In this document: positions 9,701-16,882 of the stretch, piece after piece
Layout of the letters: the number at the start of each line of letters is the position of its first letter
Numbering within the stretch: the stretch's first letter is position 1
From: Stygiobacter sp043807765
GTDB taxonomy: Bacteria; Bacteroidota; Ignavibacteria; Ignavibacteriales; Melioribacteraceae
DNA length: 64,000 nucleotides
Assembly (NCBI GenBank): GCA_043807765.1
Contig: JAZDFQ010000045.1
Coordinates: 1-64,000 of the forward strand
Reading direction: 5' to 3'
Notes under the pieces: generated by a model
Databases searched by the model: none
What the model saw: only the letters and a program-made list of their open reading frames with translations
Told to the model about the DNA's origin: nothing
Position numbers and translations under genes: made by a program

Positions 9701-11735
9701 AGAGACCGCTATTCTTTAAGAATATCCACTCCGTCAAACAACTAACAGTATAGGCTTCGTTTATATGCGGATTAGAATCAATCAAGTCCTTATAACCCGG
9801 CTTGGTAACCCAAACAATATACGCATCCGGAAAAATGTTACGAACATAACGGGAGACCGGCTCACACGCAATAATATCTCCTATATGCTCAACCAGACCT
9901 ATTGCAACAATGTTTTTAGGTAAAGGTTTTATTTGGTTCGAAAGTATCACGCTTTCCTTAACAACTTGTTTTTTCTTTTTTTGCTGCTTAGGAGTGAACT
10001 TAGCTATACAGAATCCAAATTTTTCTTTTGATGATACAATCAATTCGAATCTTGAATCCGATTGTATTGATAGAAAGCTTTTGTGATGTTTTATATGATA
10101 TACATCATCCAGAGCAATATAACATTCACTTTCGATCTGGTTAATCAAATATTGAAACTCAATAAATCCCATATGTCCCGCGCTGTCAAGCAGAACGAAG
10201 TCGGGCTTGTAATCATATTCCTTTAAACACTTGCCCAATAAATCATCTGGAGTATCTTTAAAATCAGTTTCCTTATAATAAAGGTCAGCTCGTTCTTGCT
10301 CATAGTGATCAATATAAATTCCTTGGTATTCAATATTATCAACCGTCGTATTTTTTATCTCTTCAAGTGTTGGAAGTATTGTACGAGGCACAGATAAGCC
10401 GGAATTTAGATATACTTGCTTAATCAAACCGCTATCTACAAAATAGTTGAAAGCATGAGAGCAGTAATCCGGGTTTACTTCTATTGTATGAAATATTGTA
10501 TCGGTCAACCCGAGATCTTTCAGACTGTTGGCAATAATGGTAGTTGTTCCCGTGCCAAGATGAGTACCTGTTTCAATAATCTTTTTGGGTTTTATTTTTT
10601 GAAATAGTTCATTGATAGCTTTCGCAAATTCCGACTCATTTCCTATATCCATTAAAACAGAGCCATCACCGTGTGCTTTAGTAATTTTTAATTCCGGATT
10701 CTCTTTCTTCATATTATTTCTCTCTTCAAGATTTTTAATTGCACTGATAACTCGATTTGTTGATTTACCATCTTGATACTTGCCGAATATTTCGTTTGAA
10801 TATTTTATTTGATTCTTCAAGAACAACTGTTCATGCTCTTCAAACAAAGAACTTAGTGACTCTACAAATTCATCTTCATTCGAAAATTCTTTACCTACAT
10901 TTCTTAATTTGTTCCCCATTGCTTCCGGGTCATAATTATCTATATCTGGCTTAGATGAACTTGTATATAGAAGAATAGGTCTACCAAGAGCCATAAATTC
11001 GAAAATTGCTGTTGAAGCATCGCTAATCATAACGTCAGTTTGATCGAATAAAGTTGGAAGCGATATTTTAGGATCGTTAATAAACTCTACATTACCATAT
11101 GCTAAAGATTGTTGCCAATCATTAATCCAGCGTTTATATAAATCGGCAAATTGCAGAAGGTACTTGTGATCGTATGTTAAAATGTTTGGATGAGGACGAA
11201 GTACAATTTTGGATTCCGGAAAAACTTTTCTAATTAATTGAATAAGTTTTCCTTCAAAAAATTTTGCTGCACTTGTATCTGGATTCCATGTTGGAGCAAA
11301 TAGAAAAGTAGGAGAAGTAGTATTTAGCTTTCTACTAGGAACATTAAAAACGCCATCTACCCAAGCATTTCCAGTGAGCAGAAACTTTTTGCGGGGTTTT
11401 ATCCCTCCACGGGCAAAGTCTTTCTGATCCCATTCACTCCCACAGATATAATCAGCTTGTTCATATTCTTGCGGCGGTTTAACATATTTAAAACCAGCGC
11501 CATGGCGCAATGCTACTAAAGCGCAATTAGTTTTATCACAGTAATTACGGAAAAGTGAAATTTCATGTTCGGCGGTAACGACAATTACATCCGGATTCCA
11601 TGCTTCAATTTCTTCAGCATCGAAACTGATAAGATTAGCTTCAAATTCTTTGGCTATTGGTTCTAGAACTCTTAGCTGAAATGGAACTGTGGCATACAAT
11701 GCAATTTTTATTTTATGATTTATGGCTTTACCCAT
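6789..11735 (-). CDS. Giant five-module glycan enzyme (glycerophosphotransferase-like, methyltransferase-like, GT9, WbsX, TPR)
   Basis: 1648 residues, ribosome binding site AGAGG 9 nt before ATG. Modules in order: 8-340 CDP-glycerol glycerophosphotransferase-like (LFAPTWNPD, LRPHPN at 179-184, SDASTAIFEFMALGRP at 238-253). 360-580 Rossmann methyltransferase/hydroxylase-like (IIETGTHLGTGTTT near 386-399). 605-905 family 9 heptosyltransferase-like (GLVEHIGDII, GIDSAIAHAANA near 832-843). 937-1290 WbsX/GH99-like (LYLPQFHP, WWGKGFTEWTNV, INAWNEWAEG). About 1295-1640 TPR repeats. All modules look intact and no internal stop or frameshift is seen. A single chain doing several steps of one glycan is the natural reading, but no activity can be assigned from sequence alone. 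Confidence 0.75.
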   Translation of the reverse strand: MGKAINHKIKIALYATVPFQLRVLEPIAKEFEANLISFDAEEIEAWNPDVIVVTAEHEISLFRNYCDKTNCALVALRHGAGFKYVKPPQEYEQADYICGSEWDQKDFARGGIKPRKKFLLTGNAWVDGVFNVPSRKLNTTSPTFLFAPTWNPDTSAAKFFEGKLIQLIRKVFPESKIVLRPHPNILTYDHKYLLQFADLYKRWINDWQQSLAYGNVEFINDPKISLPTLFDQTDVMISDASTAIFEFMALGRPILLYTSSSKPDIDNYDPEAMGNKLRNVGKEFSNEDEFVESLSSLFEEHEQLFLKNQIKYSNEIFGKYQDGKSTNRVISAIKNLEERNNMKKENPELKITKAHGDGSVLMDIGNESEFAKAINELFQKIKPKKIIETGTHLGTGTTTIIANSLKDLGLTDTIFHTIEVNPDYCSHAFNYFVDSGLIKQVYLNSGLSVPRTILPTLEEIKNTTVDNIEYQGIYIDHYEQERADLYYKETDFKDTPDDLLGKCLKEYDYKPDFVLLDSAGHMGFIEFQYLINQIESECYIALDDVYHIKHHKSFLSIQSDSRFELIVSSKEKFGFCIAKFTPKQQKKKKQVVKESVILSNQIKPLPKNIVAIGLVEHIGDIIACEPVSRYVRNIFPDAYIVWVTKPGYKDLIDSNPHINEAYTVSCLTEWIFLKNSGLFQEVIDLHIQNRVCPTCNVPLEKVEGRVDITLENYYDHGNLLSAFCQNAGLPILTDAPQVYIRDSERQGVDLIGLPKDYIVFHCLSNEYTRDWKDENWIELAHKIKKKWNLQIVEVGHRSVLSQDKTLYTINLCGRLSILQTAEVVNRAKVFIGIDSAIAHAANAVNTYGIILLGEYRAFKKYTPYSGNYSAGINSELVYSAHGPASEIPVSKVLFAIEKALEIVSLQKEKKREPDYFATPFECNSDKNLVKDFLNQNPFRLISLYLPQFHPFSENDSWWGKGFTEWTNVSKAKPLFPGHYQPHLPSDLGFYDLRLDESRIAQAELAKQYGLEGFCYYHYWFNGRRLLERPFNEVLKSGKPDLPFCLAWANENWTKRWDGREAEMLQEQVYGGEDDAVNHFKWLYRAFLDKRYIRIDNKPVFMIYRPSAIPELEKVIEVWRELAKRSGIGGIYLVAMRTGFEKYPNNYWLSQGFDAELVFQPGTGDINKFNKWQSIASLGGVEFANTQAIVVDYDKAWPIMASEVTKEDPGFACVVPSWDNTARRAKIGAWILNNSTPQEYQKWLMHEMDRVLERENDKRVVFINAWNEWAEGNHLEPDMKHGHGYLEATSNAVTNSLANLARMAISSGDLDSAESYCNMALLKYISIEAKGYHNFVEMSATNQSGYAANRFSYDRNLSEIHLLLGIIYRIKEQIDMAMFHYDQAIAFNKENILASVCYADLCHEHNLKDKVTATYQNLFLLQDQTKTLMTLGRILDLIGNENAVMFIKTAFENGISSSDVEDISEYDRRLLQISGMINLGNSIVSALDVLRGVSFFNQANIYLNEANYEEAKLCFTEAMKLLPKHTISLAGYAVALKQLGESEAAIDSMLKAISLEPGNIQLIKILADLHSEIGNYKEAIHIYRQLIVLDPNNTDLLMSVAKLQLTLEDYTSAEKLTLHVLEIEPKNQLAISLNTILKEKKASLELVNV

Positions 11736-11806
11736 TGAAATAACCTCTTTGGTAATAATTCATAATTTACTACGTTCATTAACAGCCACCTACTATGAAT
11801 CATATT

Positions 11807-13303
11807 CTATACCGGCTTATGAACTGATTTAACCGGAAGAAACGACTTTCCCGGTTTAATATTTTTTATACTCAAGCTAGGCCACCTATAAGGAGGTTTA
11901 AAACCCAGATGGCTCTTCTCCTTATCAAAAAAATTTTGTACATCAAATTGTTTCGATCTGATTGAGATTTCGCTTAATGAGATCTTATATTGCTCCAGCA
12001 AATGTTTAAGATATTTTACGATATCAATATTGAAATCCATCAAGCGTACACAGACGGCATCAACTGCAATAAAATCTTCTCCTGAGATAATAACCTTCGA
12101 TTCAACTTTATTGGGGAAATGTGGGCCATCTGTATCTCCCCCGATAATTCCATCAACTACCGAGAATGTCTTTAATTGCCAACCTTTTTTTCTTCTGAGT
12201 CCCGTGCAATCTTTAATAACCGCATTAAAAACATCAACAGTCATTCGCCATGTGGTTTCATTGCCTTCCCAGGCTCCACGAAGCATTCTTTCCTTTTGGT
12301 AATCGGTATCAATTATTTTATTGTACAGCCTTCCAATCCACTTCTTATTAAAAAAGTTTCGCAGAAAGAAATAAACTCTACTTGGAAATAAATCCAGAAA
12401 TAAATGCTGCAAGTACAACTTAAAATAGTCCCTAATTTTTTGTGGTGATGGATATTCATCTCCACCAAAGAGTGGATAACCAATGCACCAGTGAACTAAA
12501 GCATTTTTCTCTGCGATCGTACCTATCAACCCTTTTATGTTAAGAGTTGCACCAACTTTTGCATGGGATTTTAATTTCGGAATTGAGATATACACGTTGG
12601 CGCTTAATATTGAATTTGAAACAACGTAAGTGTGTTTGTTAAATAAGTGTTGTTTAATAGTTTCAAATCTGTCTGTATAAGTTCCTCTGAAAAGAATTGT
12701 AGATCGGTTAGTTAGAAGAGATTCTTTTCCAACAGTTAATTTACTTGCATTAAGCGGATCACCTGGTAAACCAACGCGGCCCTCTTTAAAACCATAATAT
12801 TTTAGATCAGGTACATGCCAATATCTTAAGTCAACAATTTCACAGATCAATTCATTCTTATTATAAAGATTTGAAAGCTCATCCAAATGACATTTTTCTT
12901 TAATGATTTCAAATTTAGCATCCGCATGGGGATTGTCTCCAATAAGAATTTTCCCTTTCCCCTGAAGGGCAATAACCACATAATCACAAACTGCTCTTAT
13001 TACTGAAGGATGTGTAATAACCGTCCATAGTTCATCAGTAAAGCGGTGTTTATGATCAACAAAGTTTGGCTTTACAAAAACTGTATCACCAGTTTTAATT
13101 ATGTGTCCTAAAGGATTCCAATTTGGTTTTCCATAGTTCTCTTTATCATAACCTAGTAAATAAAAGTTTTCCCTTACGGCCGTATAAACTTCATTAGGAT
13201 CATTTGAAATATCCTCAAATCTATATTCCGGATACCTGGCGTCTGGATTAAAGGGTGGTTCTGCCGGGTACAATGATGATGTTTTAGTGATAGCTACATT
13301 CAT
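11807..13303 (-). CDS. DUF362 domain protein, without ferredoxin domain
   Basis: 498 residues of the DUF362 family (function unknown). Family marks: TGDTVFVKPNFV near 71-82, a central SIPKLKSHAKVGATLNIKG-type segment, and DGIIGGDTDGP followed by ISGEDFIAVDAV near the C-terminal third. The CxxCxxC ferredoxin insert seen in many relatives is absent. The start ATG overlaps the stop of the upstream asparagine synthase-like gene (ATGA, 4 nt), so the two are translationally coupled. As the last gene of a three-gene cassette with a cytidylyltransferase and an ATP-pyrophosphatase-type enzyme, it probably modifies a small molecule or glycan precursor. No reaction is known. Confidence 0.8.
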   Translation of the reverse strand: MNVAITKTSSLYPAEPPFNPDARYPEYRFEDISNDPNEVYTAVRENFYLLGYDKENYGKPNWNPLGHIIKTGDTVFVKPNFVDHKHRFTDELWTVITHPSVIRAVCDYVVIALQGKGKILIGDNPHADAKFEIIKEKCHLDELSNLYNKNELICEIVDLRYWHVPDLKYYGFKEGRVGLPGDPLNASKLTVGKESLLTNRSTILFRGTYTDRFETIKQHLFNKHTYVVSNSILSANVYISIPKLKSHAKVGATLNIKGLIGTIAEKNALVHWCIGYPLFGGDEYPSPQKIRDYFKLYLQHLFLDLFPSRVYFFLRNFFNKKWIGRLYNKIIDTDYQKERMLRGAWEGNETTWRMTVDVFNAVIKDCTGLRRKKGWQLKTFSVVDGIIGGDTDGPHFPNKVESKVIISGEDFIAVDAVCVRLMDFNIDIVKYLKHLLEQYKISLSEISIRSKQFDVQNFFDKEKSHLGFKPPYRWPSLSIKNIKPGKSFLPVKSVHKPV

Positions 13304-14331
13304 TTAGGGTTTTCAAATAAATTCAAAAATCTTTCTAGACAATAGATGATCCATTTTTGATCACCAGTGAACTTATTAATATCAATGTTATCTAGAAACT
13401 CCGGTCGGCTTGGTCCTTCCCAATTTGCAAGCCATTGATCCATTGGTCTCGCGAATGGAATTTTTTCTGGAATGGAATAATTTGGGAATCTACTCTCAAA
13501 AACTTTTCGTAGGATATATTTAGATTCTCCGCGTCGAATTCTTTCAATATCCAAAGGTGCATCAAGAAATAAAGATTCATAAGGTGTGATAACCTTACAA
13601 CCGGCTGTTTCAAGTGCATTATTGAATGTCTGGACAATTCCTATCCCGTGCACTGTTTTTAGAAATGCGGATACTTCAATACCAGCATCTTTTTTATATG
13701 ATCTATAGACTTCGTCAACATCTTCAAAATTTTTCAATACATCAGAAGGTTCAACAAAAGTATATCGTTTCTTGAACTCTTCATAAGTCCAATCCTTAGA
13801 AAGTAATTTATCCATTCCACCAAACGTACTATCTGCTCCATTCCCAACTATTAGTTGATCAATTCCATCTTGTTTAGCTGTTAACGCGGCTTTATATAAA
13901 GCCACTTCAATAGCATGCAGAGGAGACTTTTTCCTTTTCATTAGAAGATCTGAATACTTTAAATAGTCTTCCCAGAAAACATCTATAACCTTATGTGATA
14001 AATTCATTTTATCTGCAAACATACGAGCCCCCTCACTTTCATCAACCGCTCCTTCAGCAATAAATCTAATAGTGTAAGCTTTAGTACCGGCAGGCAAAAA
14101 TGAAGCGAGAATTGCAGAATCAATTCCGGCACTAAGTAGAATCCCGGTATTTTTAGTAATGCTTAATTGATTCCTAAAATGGTTTATTATTTCTTCAGCG
14201 GAAGCAACACCTGTCTGATCTTTCTTACTTAGCTTTGGCAATACTGGCGAGACACCCTCTTTCCAACTCAGTCCATCCTTCACAACATAGCGGAAAGCAA
14301 GAAACGAGCTAAGACAGAATGAATTATACAT
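13300..14331 (-). CDS. Asparagine synthase-like ATP-pyrophosphatase lacking the glutaminase domain
   Basis: 343 residues. The PP-loop LSAGIDSA near 62-69 is the ATP-binding signature of the asparagine synthetase/beta-lactam synthetase domain; downstream VGNGADSTFGGMDKL is the conserved GxGxDExFGG-type loop with D-S in place of the common D-E. The N-terminal glutamine amidotransferase domain, with its catalytic Cys2, is missing: the protein begins MYNSFCL. It should therefore use ammonia or an amine on its own substrate rather than glutamine. It overlaps the preceding gene by 8 nt and the following gene by 4 nt, a tight cassette. Amide formation on a sugar or amino acid precursor is inferred. 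Confidence 0.8.
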   Translation of the reverse strand: MYNSFCLSSFLAFRYVVKDGLSWKEGVSPVLPKLSKKDQTGVASAEEIINHFRNQLSITKNTGILLSAGIDSAILASFLPAGTKAYTIRFIAEGAVDESEGARMFADKMNLSHKVIDVFWEDYLKYSDLLMKRKKSPLHAIEVALYKAALTAKQDGIDQLIVGNGADSTFGGMDKLLSKDWTYEEFKKRYTFVEPSDVLKNFEDVDEVYRSYKKDAGIEVSAFLKTVHGIGIVQTFNNALETAGCKVITPYESLFLDAPLDIERIRRGESKYILRKVFESRFPNYSIPEKIPFARPMDQWLANWEGPSRPEFLDNIDINKFTGDQKWIIYCLERFLNLFENPK

Positions 14332-14785
14332 TAGCCTTCTCCGTTTGAACTAATTGATGCATTTCTATCCGGTCCCGTTCTTCTATCAAAATTTTATTTA
14401 TAAGAGTTGAGGATGTTCCTTTTGTATAAGGGAAGTAAATAATTCTAACTCCAAATTCGTTAAACTGCTTTTCATATTCTTCCCATTTCTCTGTATGAAA
14501 CCAATCATCACCAACAAACATTATATCAAATTTCAGTTTTTGCCAAACCTCAAATTTGTCCATGGATTCTTGGGGTATCACCGCATCAACAAATTTTATA
14601 TTTCTTACAATTTCAAATCTTTCATTAAAGGGAATTACTGTTCTTTTATTTTTGTATTTAAGCATCAGTTCATCAGTTGTTACACCAACTATTAATTTAT
14701 CGCAAATTGCTTTTGCATTTTTTAATAGGTTCAAATGACCAATATGGAATAGATCAAAAACACCCGTTGCATATCCAAGTACCAT
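14324..14785 (-). CDS. TagD-like cytidylyltransferase
   Basis: 153 residues, nucleotidyltransferase of the glycerol-3-phosphate/choline-phosphate cytidylyltransferase superfamily. The motif HIGH at 14-17 within GVFDLFHIGHLNLL binds the nucleotide, and the late motif KGTSSTLI resembles the family ISTT loop. It would activate a phosphorylated polyol or amine as a CDP derivative in the cytoplasm. The first module of the protein encoded at 6789-11735 looks like an enzyme that uses CDP-glycerol, which makes CDP-glycerol or a similar CDP-polyol a reasonable product. First gene of the cassette, preceded by a 253-nt gap with two inverted repeats. Confidence 0.8.
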   Translation of the reverse strand: MVLGYATGVFDLFHIGHLNLLKNAKAICDKLIVGVTTDELMLKYKNKRTVIPFNERFEIVRNIKFVDAVIPQESMDKFEVWQKLKFDIMFVGDDWFHTEKWEEYEKQFNEFGVRIIYFPYTKGTSSTLINKILIEERDRIEMHQLVQTEKANV

Positions 14786-14842
14786 TATTTTTCCTTCTTC
14801 AAGGTTAATGTGGTGGATAATAATCTATTTTTATACCAGCGA

Positions 14843-14874
14843 AATTGCTTTCATATGCATGATTTATAGCAATT
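14843..14874. repeat. Inverted repeat upstream of the cytidylyltransferase
   Basis: Arms AATTGCT (14843-14849) and AGCAATT (14868-14874) flank an 18-nt spacer that itself holds CATATGCATG. It lies 58-89 nt ahead of the start codon at 14785, the normal place for an operator or a leader hairpin. No known regulator motif was recognised. Confidence 0.4.
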
Positions 14875-14893
14875 CGTGGTGAGTCATTAGCTA

Positions 14894-14913
14894 TTTGGCC
14901 AATATTAGCCAAA
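14894..14913. promoter_or_regulatory. 20-bp near-perfect palindrome in the 14786-15038 gap
   Basis: TTTGGC-C-AATATT-A-GCCAAA on the plus strand: every position pairs symmetrically except one C/A pair, which becomes a G-U wobble in minus-strand RNA. No T-run follows on either strand, so it is a poor intrinsic terminator. A protein-binding operator for the 14785 cassette, or a 3' stem for the transcript ending at 15039, are the options. Nothing else was found in the gap. Confidence 0.45.
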
Positions 14914-15038
14914 CAACTTATACTTGAAATTCTAGTAGGGTGGCGGTTTATGTTAGCTACTGGTCGTTAGTTTTTTGCCCAAATTAGTTCTTTATGGAAT
15001 TGGATATCTTGATGGTAGTAATTCAAGTTGAAAGGCTT

Positions 15039-16874
15039 TTAACTGAGGATCTTAACTAAATCGGCAGTCAATTCGTTTATCTTTTCATTTGCTACACGAA
15101 TTAACTCTTTTTCCGAAACGCTTCTTTGTTCTTTTATTTCTTCTACTCGTTTTTTATGAGATTGAATGCTACTATTCATATTCTCAATCATAATTTTTTC
15201 TTTATGGCTGGATAAGTCTTTCAAATCTGCAATAGTGCGTTCCTTTTCCAAGCGAAGAAAATTTAGCTTCCGCTGCAACTTGGATTTTACATCGAATCTC
15301 TCCATAATAATTACACCTGTCATACCAATCGCAATTACAATACCTACTAGAAAACTGATGGCGCCCCATTTAGCTCCAGAGATCAATACCTGGGCGAAGA
15401 TTGAGTTAAATTCAGCAGTGTTATCAACAGCACGATTTGAGTAACCGGCCATTCCTCCAATAAAGAAAACAACAAAAGCAATGATAGTGTTATATGTCAT
15501 GTTATTTGAAAGCGCAATGCGGGGATTGTATCGGTCAATATTAGGTAATTCTTCAATTCTTTTTTCTAAGGCTTTTGCTTCATTGCCATAATTTTCTTCA
15601 ACACTCTTAATTGATGCAGCGAGTTGTTCTTTTGACTTTATTTTAAAGCTTTCAAGTTCTTCTATTAAATGCTTCTCAGCACTAAGATTATCTTTTATGG
15701 CTAAATCGTAAGAAGCTAGTCCGCTTTTAACATCAGTATAAAATTTTTCTTTCACTTTAGTTACAATACTATCGACAATAGAGTTAAGCTTTTTTCGAAA
15801 CTCGGGGTAAGCGGCTAGTAACAAAGTGCTTCTCGAGTTTGAATAACCGGGTATAATTTTTTCTACAAAGGCAAAAGTCTTTTTTATTTCATCATCATAG
15901 AACTCATCTAGTTTCTTCTTCTTTATCAGCTCTAGATTGGTTTTGCATTTTTCAAGCAGATTATCATCCTCTGCTCTATGTTCATTTAGAATTATCTGTA
16001 TCGAATCATGCGCTTTCGAAAATTCTTTATCATAAAAGATATTGAAGATGAAAGCGTTCTTAAAAAAGTAATTAAACATGCCGGCGTTGTTGGTCTTAAG
16101 AGCTATGCTTAATCTTTGAATATCATACTCCAGCACTTCCCGCAAATAATAAATTGCTAAATCTTCATTACCTAACTGTACTTCGGTTAGTGCTGCATAA
16201 ATCTTAGCCGTACATCCTTGGGGCTTAACTTCTAGTGCATCCTTAAAAGCAAGGTTGGCGCTTTCATAATTATTTTCTTTTAGATGCACAAAACCGATAT
16301 ATAATTTCAGAATATATTTTACTTCAAATTTAGTTTGCTCATTGAATCGAAGCGTGTTTACAAGGTCGAAAGTATTAGAAAACATTTCCAGAGCTTTGCC
16401 GGCATTATAATAGGTACTCTGATAACTTAAAATTATTCCCTTCAAAATCATTTTGAAGAAGTTATGTTTATTAATATCACGTTCGATGAAATTGATTGTG
16501 GTAGTAGAATAATATTCTTTTTCGCTCTTTAGTTTTGTTGTAGCCCACTTGGAATAATTGTCTTTGATCTGTTTATGAAGCTCGATGTATGCAACTCCCT
16601 TAAAACTGAATTTCATGAATTCTTCAATCTGTGTTAATAGTGAGGATTCAAAAACCCAGAAAAGAGGAGCTTCGGTATAAGAGATGAAAATTTCTTTTAT
16701 TTCCGGCGGAAGATCTAAAGAAAAAAACCGAATGCTTTCTTTGATTAAAGTTATCGGATCACTTTCACTTCGGGAAACAATTTGGAAATGGTCTTTCCCA
16801 AGTTTAACAAACTTGGATAGCTGCATTTCGCTGCCAATTCCTGTTTTACCATATTTTTCTGTAACTACGTTCAT
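15039..16874 (-). CDS. Membrane protein with TPR and coiled-coil regions, unknown function
   Basis: 611 residues, family not recognised. TPR-like helices occupy about 190-270 (YESANLAFKDALEVKP and its neighbour). A long charged coiled coil at about 385-445 leads to two hydrophobic segments near 460-480 and 505-528 (FLVGIVIAIGMTGVIIM). A second coiled coil fills the C-terminus (SHKEKIMIENMN onward). Both long arms lie on the same side of the membrane if the two segments form a hairpin. It starts 8 nt after the histidine kinase stop with no clear ribosome binding site, suggesting coupling to the kinase. Role may be a partner or output of that kinase. It is the last gene of the sigma-28 transcript. 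Confidence 0.65.
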   Translation of the reverse strand: MNVVTEKYGKTGIGSEMQLSKFVKLGKDHFQIVSRSESDPITLIKESIRFFSLDLPPEIKEIFISYTEAPLFWVFESSLLTQIEEFMKFSFKGVAYIELHKQIKDNYSKWATTKLKSEKEYYSTTTINFIERDINKHNFFKMILKGIILSYQSTYYNAGKALEMFSNTFDLVNTLRFNEQTKFEVKYILKLYIGFVHLKENNYESANLAFKDALEVKPQGCTAKIYAALTEVQLGNEDLAIYYLREVLEYDIQRLSIALKTNNAGMFNYFFKNAFIFNIFYDKEFSKAHDSIQIILNEHRAEDDNLLEKCKTNLELIKKKKLDEFYDDEIKKTFAFVEKIIPGYSNSRSTLLLAAYPEFRKKLNSIVDSIVTKVKEKFYTDVKSGLASYDLAIKDNLSAEKHLIEELESFKIKSKEQLAASIKSVEENYGNEAKALEKRIEELPNIDRYNPRIALSNNMTYNTIIAFVVFFIGGMAGYSNRAVDNTAEFNSIFAQVLISGAKWGAISFLVGIVIAIGMTGVIIMERFDVKSKLQRKLNFLRLEKERTIADLKDLSSHKEKIMIENMNSSIQSHKKRVEEIKEQRSVSEKELIRVANEKINELTADLVKILS

Positions 16875-16882
16875 GGCAGCAG

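Noticed and set aside
14894..14913. Palindrome as intrinsic terminator of the 15039 gene
   Set aside because: No T-run on either strand and more than 120 nt from the stop codon.
15166..15444. Plus-strand ORF of 92 codons inside the 15039 gene
   Set aside because: Opposite-strand shadow of a long coiled-coil/membrane gene, no ribosome binding site, no family likeness.
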